Assembly (NCBI GenBank): GCA_014529385.2
Contig: CM043954.1
Span: 8,943,306 to 9,007,305, forward strand
Length of the DNA: 64,000 bases
From: Adiantum capillus-veneris
Lineage: Eukaryota > Streptophyta > Polypodiopsida > Polypodiales > Pteridaceae
Direction: 5' to 3'
A program made the position numbers and the translations under genes. Positions 12,240 to 22,023 of this stretch are shown piece after piece. Each line of letters starts with the position of its first letter. The first letter of the stretch is position 1. The notes below the pieces were generated by a model. The model made no database searches. It saw only the letters and a list, made by a program, of their open reading frames with translations, and was not told the origin of the DNA.

Positions 12240-12830
12240 ATAAGGTTGAGGGAGGGTTGGTGAGGGACGAAGTTAAAATTAGAGTGCGTAGGGGAGGCGA
12301 ATATGCAGGGTAGGGATGAGGGGGATTGGTGAGGGGCGAGGGGTATGTTGGGTAGGGGCGAGGGGGCTGGTGGGTAGGGGCAAGGGAGATAGGTACGGGC
12401 GACGGGGGTAGGGGCAAGGGGGTTGGTGGGTAGGGGCGAGGGGGATTGGTGAGGGGCAAGGGGGATTGGTGAGGGGCGAGGGGGGATTGGTGGGTAGTGT
12501 GGTGAGGGGGATATGTTGGATAGGGGCGAGGGGGGGTTGGTGGGTAGGGGCGAGGATACTGGTGAGGGTGGTTAGGGACGAGGGGGATGATACAGGGTAG
12601 GGGCGAGGGGTACTGGTGAGGGGAGAGGGAAGGTGGTTAGGGGCGAGGGGATGATAGAGAGTAGGGGCGAGGTTGTTATTTTAGGGGGTAGGGGTGAGGA
12701 GGGGTCTAGAGGGTAGGGGTGAGGGGGTGTTTTTTAGAGGATGGGTGCGAAGGGATTAGTTTGTAGGGGCGAGGACAGTAGAGGCGAGAGCAGTATAGTG
12801 TAGGGCGAGAGGGGGTTTAGAGGGTAAGAA
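12240..12830 (+). repeat. G-rich minisatellite (GGGTAGGGGCGAGG-type)
   Basis: Imperfect tandem units of roughly 20-26 bp built from GGTGAGGGGCGAGGGGG and TTGGTGGGTAGG. The plus strand is strongly G-biased with many runs of 3-6 G, so G-quadruplex formation is plausible. It lies just upstream (minus strand) of the extra ORF. No coding function is evident; open frames here are Pro/Leu-rich artefacts. Confidence 0.8.
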
Positions 12831-13545
12831 CAAGGGAGAATTAGTGAGTAGGAGGGAGGGAAAAATAAGGTGGAATTGGAGTGTAGGATGATTTTCAGCA
12901 AAAGTACGTAAGATATATAGAGCACCAGAGAGATAGGAAAGAATTGAAGCTATAATGTGAAGGAGAGAAATGAGAAAGGGAGATAACAGAAGTTGTAAAG
13001 TGTTGCCAAGTGCTGCTAGTATAAAAATTTGCATGCTAGAGCAACCATTCCCAGACCTAGCAAACTTGACTGTAAGTGTAAGAGCAGAGCGATGATGAGC
13101 AATGAACTAGTAGGCAGTAGTGAAGCTACGAAAAAGAGGTCGCACCAGAAGGGCAAGGAACTAGGTGTGTATGTGTGAGAGCTTACCACAAGAGAGAGGG
13201 CAAGGAAGATACAGCAGAGCAGGTTTGAACGTGTTAGGAATAATACTAAAATCAAAGATCTATCGACAAGACCTTCAACAAATCCATAAGGAGAGAGATG
13301 CAGTAGAAACAAACAGAGCAATAATGTTGGATCGTAGCAGGACTCCAAAAAGCCCAATCTATCAATGAGAGGAGAGCATAATTTGATGCACTCAATCAAA
13401 CGAGGAGAATTTTAAAGATAACATTGATTACAACTGAGATGCGACTAACATGAGGAAGACTTGAGAACAGGGAAAAGGGAAAGCCGGAGAGAGTTGAGGA
13501 CGGGACAGTCATCAAGGTTGTTGGTGGGATGGATAAAATACCAGA
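12831..13545. other. No gene recognised
   Basis: AG-rich sequence between the minisatellite and the CACTA insertion. It is presumably internal gypsy-2 sequence between pol and the extra ORF. Neither strand shows a credible domain. Confidence 0.4.
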
Positions 13546-13561
13546 TTTCACTACAAGAGGT

Positions 13562-13665
13562 TATTCATATTAGCGACGCTCAAAATAAAAATTCCCGGCG
13601 TCGCTATGAGCGTCGCAAATTTCTTTGTAAATTTGCGACGCTCATAGCGACGCCGACTGGGCTAA
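13562..13665. repeat. CACTA 5' subterminal repeats
   Basis: Four to five copies of GCGACGCT/AGCGTCGC in both orientations lie directly inside the left terminus, some as back-to-back inverted pairs (for example around 13602-13650). In the En/Spm family such subterminal motifs bind the TNPA-type protein. Confidence 0.75.
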
Positions 13666-13743
13666 AAAAATAACAGAGCGCGCCCAAAAACTCAGATCTC
13701 AGATCTGAGTTTTTCGGCGCCCTCAAGCAAGGAGCAGGTAACG

Positions 13744-13748
<5 letters not shown>

Positions 13749-13815
<67 letters not shown>

Positions 13816-13821
13816 CTTCTC

Positions 13822-13850
<29 letters not shown>
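13749..13850. repeat. (CT)n then (CA)n microsatellite
   Basis: A CT run at 13749-13811 is followed by TTTTTCTTCTC and a CA run at 13822-13850. Confidence 0.95.
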
Positions 13851-13854
<4 letters not shown>

Positions 13855-13958
13855 AGAGGAAGGAGAGCCAGGTATGCTCCTTCCCTCTCCTCACTCTCAT
13901 GTTCCCTTCCCCTCTTTCTCTCTCCCTCTCTCTCTCTCTCACACACACACATAGTGTT

Positions 13959-13960
<2 letters not shown>

Positions 13961-14004
<44 letters not shown>
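13961..14004. repeat. (GA)n microsatellite inside CACTA
   Basis: A pure GA run of about 44 bp. Short repeats of the form AACATGCATAAACAAAAAACGCACACATTGAGAGAG follow between 14005 and 14185. Confidence 0.9.
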
Positions 14005-14008
<4 letters not shown>

Positions 14009-14374
14009 AACATAAACAAAAACGCACACACACATACATAAACAAAGAATGCACACACACATTGAGAGAGGAAAAGAGAGAGAGAACATGCATAAACAAA
14101 AAACGCACACATTGAGAGAGGAAAAGAGAGAGAAAACATGCATACGATCCAAAAAAATGCACACACATTGAGAGAGAAAGAGAGAGAAACTAATTTAACG
14201 TCGTAGGAAACTAATTAAAATTAAAAGACCTAAAGATCTAGCAGATGAGGAGTTGAACTCAAGACCTATTATTCAAGAGGGAAATGGCATAACCAATCTA
14301 TCATACTTGGCATGGGTGATAGAAAGGTTATACCATTTATCTCTTTTTATTGGCACACACATCCACACACGCGC

Positions 14375-14480
14375 ACACACACAAGAAGAAGAGAGTTATA
14401 ACGTCGTAGGAAACTATCCTAAAAGACGTTAAAGATTAGGTTAGATGTAGACTTACGTTAAATTAGATTTAGGTTTATTT
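14375..14480 (+). repeat. Direct repeat, left copy, flanking captured fragment
   Basis: It shares the string from ACACAAGAAGAAGAGAGTT through AACGTCGTAGGAAACTATCC to TTAGGTTTATTT with 15074-15190, with only a few differences. The two copies bracket the HIPP-like fragment. Confidence 0.8.
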
Positions 14481-14582
14481 AAGTTAAATTAGATTAGATT
14501 TAGGTTTATTTTTAATTAGATTTACGTTTATTTACGCTAGATTTAGATTTACGTTATATTAGATTAGATTTAGGTCTCCATA

Positions 14583-14936
14583 GACTGCGATGCCTGCATG
14601 AAGCGGGTGAAGAAAGCCCTCAATGGAATATAGGGTATTGCTGCCTTCACTCATGGTGGGCTGCGTCGATCCAAAAGTACTGGTGAAATGTCTTCAGAAG
14701 ATAGGGAAGAAGGTGGATCTTCAGGGCGGCAAGAGTCACTACATCCCCGACACAATGACCATCTAGACAACCTCTAGTCATTCAACAGCAACTTCAAAGT
14801 TAGTAACAAGAGCAAGAACGGTCTAAAGGGCCAATTGCTGTCGTCAGATGTGGATGGAGATGAGGCAGCGTCACCGCTGGAAGTTAACTCTCACATCTTT
14901 AGTGATGAGAATGCCAACTGTTGCCGAGTTATGTGA
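14583..14936 (+). pseudogene. Captured heavy-metal-associated isoprenylated protein (HIPP-like) fragment
   Basis: The first frame gives DCDACMKRVKKALNGI, the start of an HMA domain with its CxxC metal-binding motif. After a TAG and a frameshift the sequence VDPKVLVKCLQKIGKK (from 14665) matches the second half of HMA domains in plant HIPPs. After another shift the frame from about 14790 runs to a natural stop at 14934-14936 and ends in CRVM, a CaaX farnesylation box that defines HIPPs. The middle beta strands are degraded. Family members bind metals and are membrane-anchored by prenylation. This copy is broken and lies inside a CACTA element between direct repeats, so it looks like a captured host gene piece rather than a transposon gene. 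Confidence 0.7.
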
Positions 14937-15073
14937 AAAATTATGTGTTAAATCAGTTTTAAGGTTCTTATAATCCCTGTTAGTTTAGTTCTTTGTTTTT
15001 AATATAACATAATTTACGTTAGATTTAGATTTATGTTATATTAGATTAGACTTAGGTTTATTTAGGTTTACCC

Positions 15074-15190
15074 ACACACACACACACACACAAGAAGAAG
15101 AGAGTTTTAACGTCGTAGGAAACTATCCCAAAAGACGTTAAAGATTAGGTTAGATGTAGACTTACGTTAAATTAAATTTAGGTTTATTTT
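15074..15190 (+). repeat. Direct repeat, right copy, flanking captured fragment
   Basis: Partner of 14375-14480. The pair has the same order of a CA run, AAGAAGAAGAGAGTT, and the AACGTCGTAGGAAAC block followed by T-rich TTAGATTTAGG repeats. Confidence 0.8.
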
Positions 15191-15323
15191 TAGTTAGATT
15201 TACGTTTATTTAGATTTACGCTTATTTACGTTAGATCGAGTCCATGCAAGAATTACTTACGGTTTAGGGTTTAGAGTTAGACGAACAGTGAAAAGATCTA
15301 CTGTGAAAAGATGTTAACATGCT

Positions 15324-15959
15324 GTGAAGTCCTCTGATGCAGATCCTGTGGTGGCGGAACTCACTTACTTCGGCACGCTGCAAGAGATTTTGAGGATCGA
15401 TTACAGAGGATTTTTTGTCGACTTGTTCGACGTGCAATGGTTCAAGATAATCATGGAGGGTCCCAACGCTACTGTGCGTAGAGGAGAGTATGGTTTTCTT
15501 GAGGTGGATTCTACTAAGAAATGGATTGACCTAAGAGACACTTTCGTACTACCAGAGCATTGTGAACAAGTAAGTATGTAAATAGTTAACATCCCCCTTT
15601 TACAAGTTATGTGCTTGAAAGCTCTCATGTAAGTTATGTGGCTCTGGCAGGTAATATTTCATCCTACAAAGTCTACATCAAACTGGTGGTACGTCATAGA
15701 GGTAGCCCCTCGTAGTGCAAGGACGTATGAAGGCTACCATGTGCCAATCACAACGGCATCAATGGAGGAGATCACAGAAGATGCTCAATAAGAAGCCGCT
15801 GCGGTGGTGCCAGACGAGCATCAAGATGCTACTACTCTATATGGGGTGCATGCAGAGGAGCTACAAAATGAAACAGAAGATATGTGTTTAAACACAGAGC
15901 TCTATATAGATATAGGAAGTTATGCTGAGTTATGCGAGGATGAGAGAGAGATCTCTTAA
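15324..15959 (+). pseudogene. DUF4216 region of CACTA TNP2-like transposase gene
   Basis: Exon 15324-15569 reads ELTYFGTLQEILRIDY, then a WFKIIM-type strand and EYGFLEVD, and ends ...EHCEQ at a GTAAGT donor. An intron at 15570-15650 ends CTCTGGCAG. The next exon continues in phase with VIFHPTKSTSNWWYVIEV. This is the layout of the DUF4216 domain at the C-terminus of TNP2-type CACTA transposases. A TAA lies at about 15789; beyond it an acidic tail stays open to TAA at 15957-15959. Upstream no Transposase_21 core is found, only the captured HIPP-like fragment, so the gene is 5'-deleted. I chose the ATG at 15324 only as the first in-frame Met; the true start is lost. Confidence 0.65.
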
Positions 15960-16208
15960 AGCCACAAATATTGTATTTGAACAATTTTGCTCCGGGTTGT
16001 AAAAGCTCTGGCTCTCTAAGTACCTTCCATGGCGCTCACATCTTTTGATTGAAAATTCTGAGTTTTCGACTTGCCTCTTCTATCACTCAATTCATTGCGT
16101 CATTGTATTTATATGCGTCATTACGTCATTGTATTTAATGGTCTTTGCGTCATTGTCTACTGTATTCATTCAATATTAAGTTTAAATATTCGTGTGTTTA
16201 ATGCAGGT

Positions 16209-17518
16209 ATGGATGATGAGGAGTTTCTTTCTTCTTTGTCACCGCAGCAGAGACAGTGGTACGTGGAGCGTCATCGCTCTGGCGCATCATCGCGCGTTCC
16301 TACTCCATCCGCATCTCCCTCTATTTTGGAGCATTCGGCGCGCTCCGAAGCTTCGGCGTCGACGAGACGAGCTTCACACTCGTCTAGACACCAGCGCTCT
16401 AGTGGTGGCGGTGGCGGTTGTTGTGGGGATTCCGCCACCGATGCCTCCACACCGCCTCGTGTTCGATGAGGCTCTTTACCCTCCCCTTCTTTGCCCGCCC
16501 CCACACCAGCCACAGCATCGCCATCTACGCCAGGTTTTGCACGGTTGACTATTCCTAGCAGCTACACACCTCTACCTACTCCGCCAGGGGCCACCCCACT
16601 CGACACTCCTCGCTTCGGGGCCCAAACGCCGGTGGAGACACCTGACGTCCGTACCCCCATCGACACCCCGCTAGAGACCCCTGCCGGGACACCCAGGTTC
16701 ACGCGTCACCGGCCAGAGGGCTTGCCTTACTCCGTCGACTTCAGCGGCGAGATCATCATGGATGATGACGGCAAGAAGGTGATCTCGCGCATGCGTGGTC
16801 TTTGCTCTCAGCTGTTTAGACACTACATACTAAACAAATGGAGTGAAGTACCAAGTGATTTAAAAAACAGAGTCATCAACATACTTCATGATGAGTTTCC
16901 CGTTCCAACACGGGATCAGCGCTTCAATGAAGACCTGATGAAGATTCGAATGCGCGAATACTGCAAACACAAGCGTTCCGAAGTGCAAAAAGCAATCAAG
17001 CATGGGTGGAACAGGCCAGATTGGCTGGCCAACGGAGATTGGAAGAATGCGAAGAAAGCAGCGCGCGAGAATCCCGACAAGTGGAAGCAACAAAAGGATG
17101 CAGCCAGAGCGCGAGTAGAGGCAGGGATCTCGCACCACTTGGGGAGCGGTGGATGGGCATCATTTGAGGCCGATTTTGTAAGTGTTTTCGCATTGCTCTT
17201 TATGTTCGATAGTTTAGGGTTTATGAGTTTTTTAATTCTAACATAATGAATTCTTTGTATGTTTTGACAGTGGTCGATGACAGGACATGATCCCACACCG
17301 TACGAGCGCGAGTACGCAGGCAGGAAGGGCTTAAACGCCCTGATGGACATTCTCAGTTCTCGCGGTGGCATGGTTAGTATTAGGGTTTACTCTTTTCTAT
17401 TTTTTGTATTGTTTTATAAATGTCATTATATGTTTATACTTACTGAAAGCTGTCTTATTGTCTTTTTTTGCAGAATCCGACAGATACGCCGCTTGGACGC
17501 GATGAGACGTCTGACTAG
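16209..17518 (+). pseudogene. Transposase_24 (TNPA/Ptta-type) protein of CACTA element, one internal stop
   Basis: The ATG at 16209 follows an acceptor-like TTTAATGCAG. Exon 1 runs to 17177, intron 17178-17270 (GTAAGT...GACAG), exon 2 17271-17372, intron 17373-17473 (GTTAGT...TGCAG), and exon 3 17474-17518, ending TAG. All junctions are phase 0, giving about 371 residues. The N-terminus is acidic, then comes a Ser/Pro/Thr-rich region with repeated TP-x-DTP motifs (residues ~100-165). The folded domain KRSEVQKAIKHG...NRPDWL...ENPDKWKQ is characteristic of plant Ptta/En/Spm Transposase_24. This protein type binds subterminal repeats. The only visible lesion is TGA at 16467-16469, one base from CGA or GGA. 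If that stop is an assembly error the gene could be intact. Confidence 0.75.
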
Positions 17519-17898
17519 ACGACGTCAGTTTAGTCGTAGCTAGATAGCATTAGTTTCGGGTTTCTCATAGCTTATGTATCATGAGACGGATTTTATACGT
17601 CTTTTTGAACCATGTATATTATTACATTTGTCACCGCAGTTCATTTTGCCAATCAATTCTTTATGCCTATGATGTTGTACAATTGTCATTATTACATTTG
17701 CCAATCAATTCATTTTGCCTATGATGTGTACAATTGTCAATTTTACGCTTGTCAATTTTGCAAACAATGCGTCTTGTGGGTGACTATTTTGGGTCTATTA
17801 TCTACCCTTGCACTTTTTTTAAAAAGTGAATCAAGTACAATATGGTTGATGGGTGGCAGGGCATTCAATGCCCTGTCACCAAAAAAAATTCTCTCTCG

Positions 17899-18095
17899 GG
17901 CGTCGCTATAACCGTCGCTATTTATGGCTCTGTAGCGTCGCTATAGACTTCTGTGTAAACGTCGCTATAACCGTCGCTACGACCGTCGCTATGAGCGTCT
18001 CTATATAGCGACGCTCTCGTAGCGACGCTATTAGCGACGGTTTTAGCGACGCCGGGGGTTATAAAAACCCAGTGTATTTCCGTCGCTAACAGCGT
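17899..18095. repeat. CACTA 3' subterminal repeats
   Basis: At least ten copies of CGTCGCTA or its complement TAGCGACG occur in under 200 bp in both orientations. They mirror the 5' subterminal block, although denser. A TATAAAAA box-like string is present at 18060-18067. Confidence 0.8.
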
Positions 18096-18125
18096 CACAA
18101 GAGCACACAACCTCTTGTAGTGTTT

Positions 18126-19369
18126 CTAAAGAGTCAAAGAAGTGAGTGATAACTCTTAATTCTTGATCCATTTAACAGTGGCAAAAGAACACCTTCCAGA
18201 GTGACTAACTGGACAGCCCCCTGTGGCAAAATCTCTTGTACCATGAATGGCCTTTGTCAGGCTGGGACCAGCTTCTTAGCTTTCTTCAGATACTTTACTT
18301 GATAGAGTAGCACCAGGGAACCCTGCGTTATTTTCAGCTTTCGGAGATGGCGATCATTCCACGCTTCGCGACAAAGTTTCTCGGCTTAGAGAGCATGTGA
18401 AGCTAACCTCCTGCTTTCTTCTAACATTGAGAGACGAGAGAGGTTTGCTGAAGCAATCCCTGCTGTGACACGAACACTTCCCACTCTTGCTAAACCTGAG
18501 TTGTGAACTCATATGGTGCAATTGCTTCTAGACCGAAAGCTAGTTGGAATGGGATGTAGTTAGTGGTTGCCGGTGCGATAAGCCCAAACTGTGTCGAGGA
18601 TAGCCTGAGCCCAAGATGTTGGATGCAGGTGACAATCTTTCTTGTGAAGCGCGATTAGTACTTTGTTAGTGCTCTCAGCCTGCCAATTTGCTCTAGGATA
18701 GTAAGAGCAAGACTTGCGATGAAAAATATTGTAATTCGTGAGGAGTGTGGAGATTAGGACATTGACAAAATGACTACCTCGATCACTGGTGACTTCCAGA
18801 GGGCACCCAAACCTGCAAAAAATATTTTCATACAGAAATTTTGCGACAATATCGGCTGTATAGTCGATGGTAGCCACTACTTCGACCCACTTTTTTGCAT
18901 AATCCATTGCTACCAGGAGATACTTACGATTGTCGGGTTGAGCAGATGAAGTAACTGGACCAACAAAGTCCAAGCCCCATCGCTCAAAGGCCAACCACAC
19001 CATAGATACTTGCAAAGGGCGATTGGATTGCTTGGTCGGCTTGAGTGCACATCGCTGATAGACATCACAATTCTTGACATGAGCAATAGCATCTCTAAAT
19101 ATATAGGGCCGCCACAATGCCGCCGTCTATAAGATTTTTTGTGCCGTGATGTTACCAGGGTAGTGGCCACCTGTAGGACCACTGTGTGCATCCTCTAGAA
19201 TGTGGTCTACCTCATGAGGGGAGACGCACCTTCGCAGCACACCATTTGGCCCAGATTTGTAGAGTTGTCCACCAATCAAAGAGAAGGGTCTAGACTTCAA
19301 CAATAGTCTTCTTTTTTCCAAGGGAGAAGCATTCTCAGGATATAGGCCAGTAGAGAGTAGATGTAACAC
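18126..19369 (-). pseudogene. Ty3/gypsy integrase with H2C2 zinc finger (gypsy-2)
   Basis: Frame 19127-19369 encodes the end of the RNase H linker and the N-terminal HHCC region (LYKSGPNGVLRRCV, GPTGGHYPGN). Frame 18560-19117 holds the catalytic core, with the three acidic residues in WGLDFVGP, TSDRGSHF and NWQAESTNK, so D,D-35-E is retained. Downstream minus-strand sequence at 18140-18560 continues the C-terminal domain (PFQLAFGLEAIAPYEF, then NDRHLRKLKITQGSLVLLYQ) through several stops, ending near NGSRIKSY. The CACTA element begins right after. Integrase inserts the cDNA into the host genome. No chromodomain is seen. Confidence 0.88.
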
Positions 19370-19371
19370 AT

Positions 19372-20395
19372 CATTAGGAGATTTCGGAGGTCTTTTGGAG
19401 GGCCTTTTGGAAGAGAGAGGAAAATAAGATCCTCCAATGAGGGAAGAGCCTACGTTACGTAAAAAAGTAGATTGATATTAACAAAAATATAAAAGGTGTC
19501 TCTCTCCTCATTTAATAATCTAGTGGTCCTTGAAGACGATCACTCTCTTTCATTTAATGCGAGCATCTTTCTCAGAAGGTAGATGCGGTGAATTTAATAC
19601 GGCTTACGTCATCACTCGAACTCAAAAAGTCACAAAACTATCAAGTGGTGGAAGATTTTGAAACTTTTGATACTGTCAATGCGTCCGGAACGCCCAAATA
19701 TCCTAGAAATGAATGTCTAATTGCCTCGCTCAGACATCCAAAGAGGCAAAAAATGTCAAAAACCCCTAAAAGAACATTTTGCTAACGACGCGCGAGGGGG
19801 CATTCTAGAATTTTAGAATGCCTCCTCGCGCGCCGTTAGTAAAAAGCCCCTTTTTTCCTTTTTTTTGGGAGCTTTTTGAGAGAAAAATGTCAAAAAACCT
19901 CTAAAAAGAGGCTTTCTTGAAAGAGAAGCTTTGTACTAATGGTGCACAGGGGGGCATTCTAGAATTTTAGAATGCCTCCTCGCCCGCCTTAAGAAAAAAG
20001 TCCATTTTTTGGGGTTTTTTGATAATTTTTGCCTCTCCGGATGTCGGAACGAGACAAGTAGACATTCGTTTTTAGGGTATTTTGGCCTTTCGGACACATT
20101 GGTGGTGTCAAAAGCCTCAAAATATATCACTATTTGACAGTTTGTGACTTTTCAAGTTCTAGTGATGACATAAGCTACATTGAATGCGCCGCACCTGCCT
20201 CCTGAAAAAGACGCTCGCATTAAATAAAAAAGTGACCATTTTCAAGGACAATTGGGAATATAAATCTACTTTTTAGAGTGTCTGGTTGTCCTTTTGGACG
20301 TACTCACAAGGTACAAGTGCATTTTAAAAAAAGTTTCTAGAGAGAAATACAATTTCTTACAAGGTTCTCCAAATGACCTCCGAAATTTTCTAATG
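19372..20395. mobile_element. Inverted-repeat (foldback/MITE-like) insertion in gypsy-2 pol, about 1 kb
   Basis: The two ends are inverted copies beginning CATTAG and continuing ATTTCGGAGGTC[T/A]TTTGGAG. Inversion continues inwards: the left arm around 19530-19780 (AATGCGAGCATCTTT, GACGTAAGCC-like, TGTCAATGCGTCCGGAACG) matches the right arm around 20020-20240 in reverse. The centre holds two direct copies of a palindrome GCATTCTAGAATTTTAGAATGC at 19799-19830 and 19956-19990. There is no transposase. Taking out 19372-20395 exactly leaves pol in frame. I see no target duplication, so the class is uncertain (MULE-like foldback is possible). Confidence 0.75.
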
Positions 20396-20830
20396 CTCCA
20401 TACCATTCTGGAGTCGTGTCGACCTTAAAGAGATGACTATCAAAAAAGTCATCATCAACCCCAGTATCGGGTTCACCTGTGTGTATGCGAGAGAGATGGT
20501 CGGCCATGATGTGATGCTTGCCTAGACTAAGAACTACTTCGAAGTCAAATTCCTGGAATATCAGTAGCCACCTCCAAACTCTTCCTGCAACTTGGGGTTT
20601 ATTCAGAAGATAGCGTAGCGCATGATATGATCTGTGATGATAGTGAAATGAACCCCTAACAAGTAATGATGAAACTTTTGTAAAGAATACACCATAGCCA
20701 AACCTTCCCTTTCTGTGGTGTTGTAGTTGCACTTTGCTTTGCTGAGCAGGCGACATCCATAGTGAACAGGGAAATCCAAGTTATACTCCTTACTAGGCTG
20801 AGTTAGCACAGCCCCCACAGCCAGTTGACT
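20396..20830 (-). pseudogene. Ty3/gypsy RNase H (gypsy-2)
   Basis: Frames 20603-20818 and 20337-20756 encode MGAVLTQ, the YxSRxLSxAExNYxxTExE-like block (here CRLLSKAKCNYNTTEREGLA), a degraded TDHxxL block, and the end of the domain (EFDFEVVLSLGKHHIMADHLSRI). A one-base shift separates the frames near 20640. It follows RT and leads into the connection region cut by the inverted-repeat insertion at 20395. Confidence 0.85.
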
Positions 20831-20859
20831 CGCATCAGTTTACACATGAAAAGGGAGAG

Positions 20860-21800
20860 ACCAATCTGGAGCCACTAAATAGGTGCTTCAGTGAGGAACT
20901 TTTTGAGGTATTCAAATGCTTCAGCCTCAGGTTTTGACCATTTAAAGGGTATTGTAGCACTAGTGAGTTGGGTCAATGGTTGAGCCACCTGTGCATACAT
21001 TCATATGAACCTGCAATGATAGCCTGTGTGGCCTACAAAGCTCTGAACACCTTTCGGGTTGATGGGAGGTGGTAACTTCAAGATTGCCACGATCTTCTCT
21101 GGGTCATGTGCTAAACCTTTGGCAGAGACCACATGGCCTAGAAGTGTCTCCTCAGTGGGCCCTCAGTGACCAAAAAGTGACATTTGTTAGGATTGAGCTT
21201 TAGCTGTGCCTCTCTGCACCTGAGGAAGACAGCAGAGAGCTGAGCAAGGTGCTCCTCTAGATTTTCCACTAGGGTTGAACATTGGGTACCTAAGAAGGTC
21301 AAAAAATTGTCCATGAAGATGCAAAGATGATCCATATGTAAATGACAGAATATAAGATTTACTGCTCAATTGAAGGAAGGTGGAGCGTTTTTCAACCCAA
21401 ACAACATCCTAGTGTAGATAAAAATACCCTAGGGAGTCACAAAGGCCGTTTTAAGCTAATCACCTGGATGGATGCCCAACTGATTGTATCCACTGAACCC
21501 ATCCATGAAACTGTACAATACATTTCCTACTACATCTTCGAGCACACGCTCAGTGAAAGGTGTGCGGAAACCATCTGGGATAGTTACCTTGTTTAGAGCG
21601 CGCTAATCTACGCACACGTGGATTTTATTGGACTGCTTCTTAGGTGCTATCACCATGGTGATAACCACTCAGAGTGCTCCACAAGTACAATGATTCCTGC
21701 CTCTTGCATTTTTTCGAGCTCTGACTTAACAGCCTCTGCATATTTTGGGTTGAGCTTGTAAGCTCAGCCTCTGAGACAGGCTTACTACCCCTTCAACCAG
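20860..21800 (-). pseudogene. Ty3/gypsy reverse transcriptase (gypsy-2), heavily mutated
   Basis: The minus strand between about 21800 and 20860 reads the RT blocks KLNPKYAEAVKSELEKM, EAGIIVLVEHSEWLSP, a broken VDYRALNK region, SFMDGFSGYNQ and FGLKNAPPSF. At 21138-21335 comes the catalytic turn, reading FMDNF where the family has [FY]-x-DD; the second Asp is lost. The block LNPNKCHF follows. Stops and shifts are frequent, so no long frame survives. Protease and gag lie upstream. Confidence 0.8.
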
Positions 21801-22023
21801 AGGGATAGTGTGGAGACCTAATTTTGGTGGGATCCCTTACAAATCCTTGTAGGACCAAGCAAAAACATCCTTAAAAGAGTGTATAAAAGAAACTACCTGA
21901 TCAAGTAATGTGGGATGCTCCCATAACCAAGCTGCTAAGAGGACATGCTGAGGGTTGTCAGGGTCGCCCAGGGACTTTCTTGACCGGGTCAGGAGGTGTA
22001 ACTGTGGAGGGTACTTCAGAAGT

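Larger units (their letters stand above)
13549..18122 (+). mobile_element. CACTA (En/Spm) transposon, 4.57 kb, complete ends
   Basis: The element starts CACTACAAGAGGTT and ends with its exact 14-bp inverted complement, and is flanked by a 3-bp duplication TTT (13546-13548 and 18123-18125). Both are hallmarks of CACTA elements. Subterminal regions carry repeated TAGCGACG motifs in both orientations. Inside, on the + strand, are a DUF4216-type region from a TNP2-like transposase gene, a Transposase_24 gene with introns, and a captured HIPP-like gene fragment. The Transposase_21 catalytic region is absent, so it is probably non-autonomous. It sits about 20 bp past the end of gypsy-2 pol. Confidence 0.92.

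Noticed and set aside
12208-12459. 83-codon minus frame rich in Pro
   Set aside because: Reading of the G-rich minisatellite; repeats are imperfect at DNA level and not codon-structured.
13604-14168. Three long overlapping minus-strand frames of 75-186 codons
   Set aside because: They are Ser/Leu, Cys/Val and Arg/Glu repeats translated from CT, CA and GA microsatellites.
15265-15285. Telomere-like TTTAGGGTTTAGAG
   Set aside because: Only about two imperfect units in a T/A-rich TTAGATTTAGG region; too short for interstitial telomere or a supported regulatory telo-box.
19372-20395. Helitron interpretation of the pol insertion
   Set aside because: Ends are inverted repeats and lack a TC start, CTRR end and an A|T insertion site.
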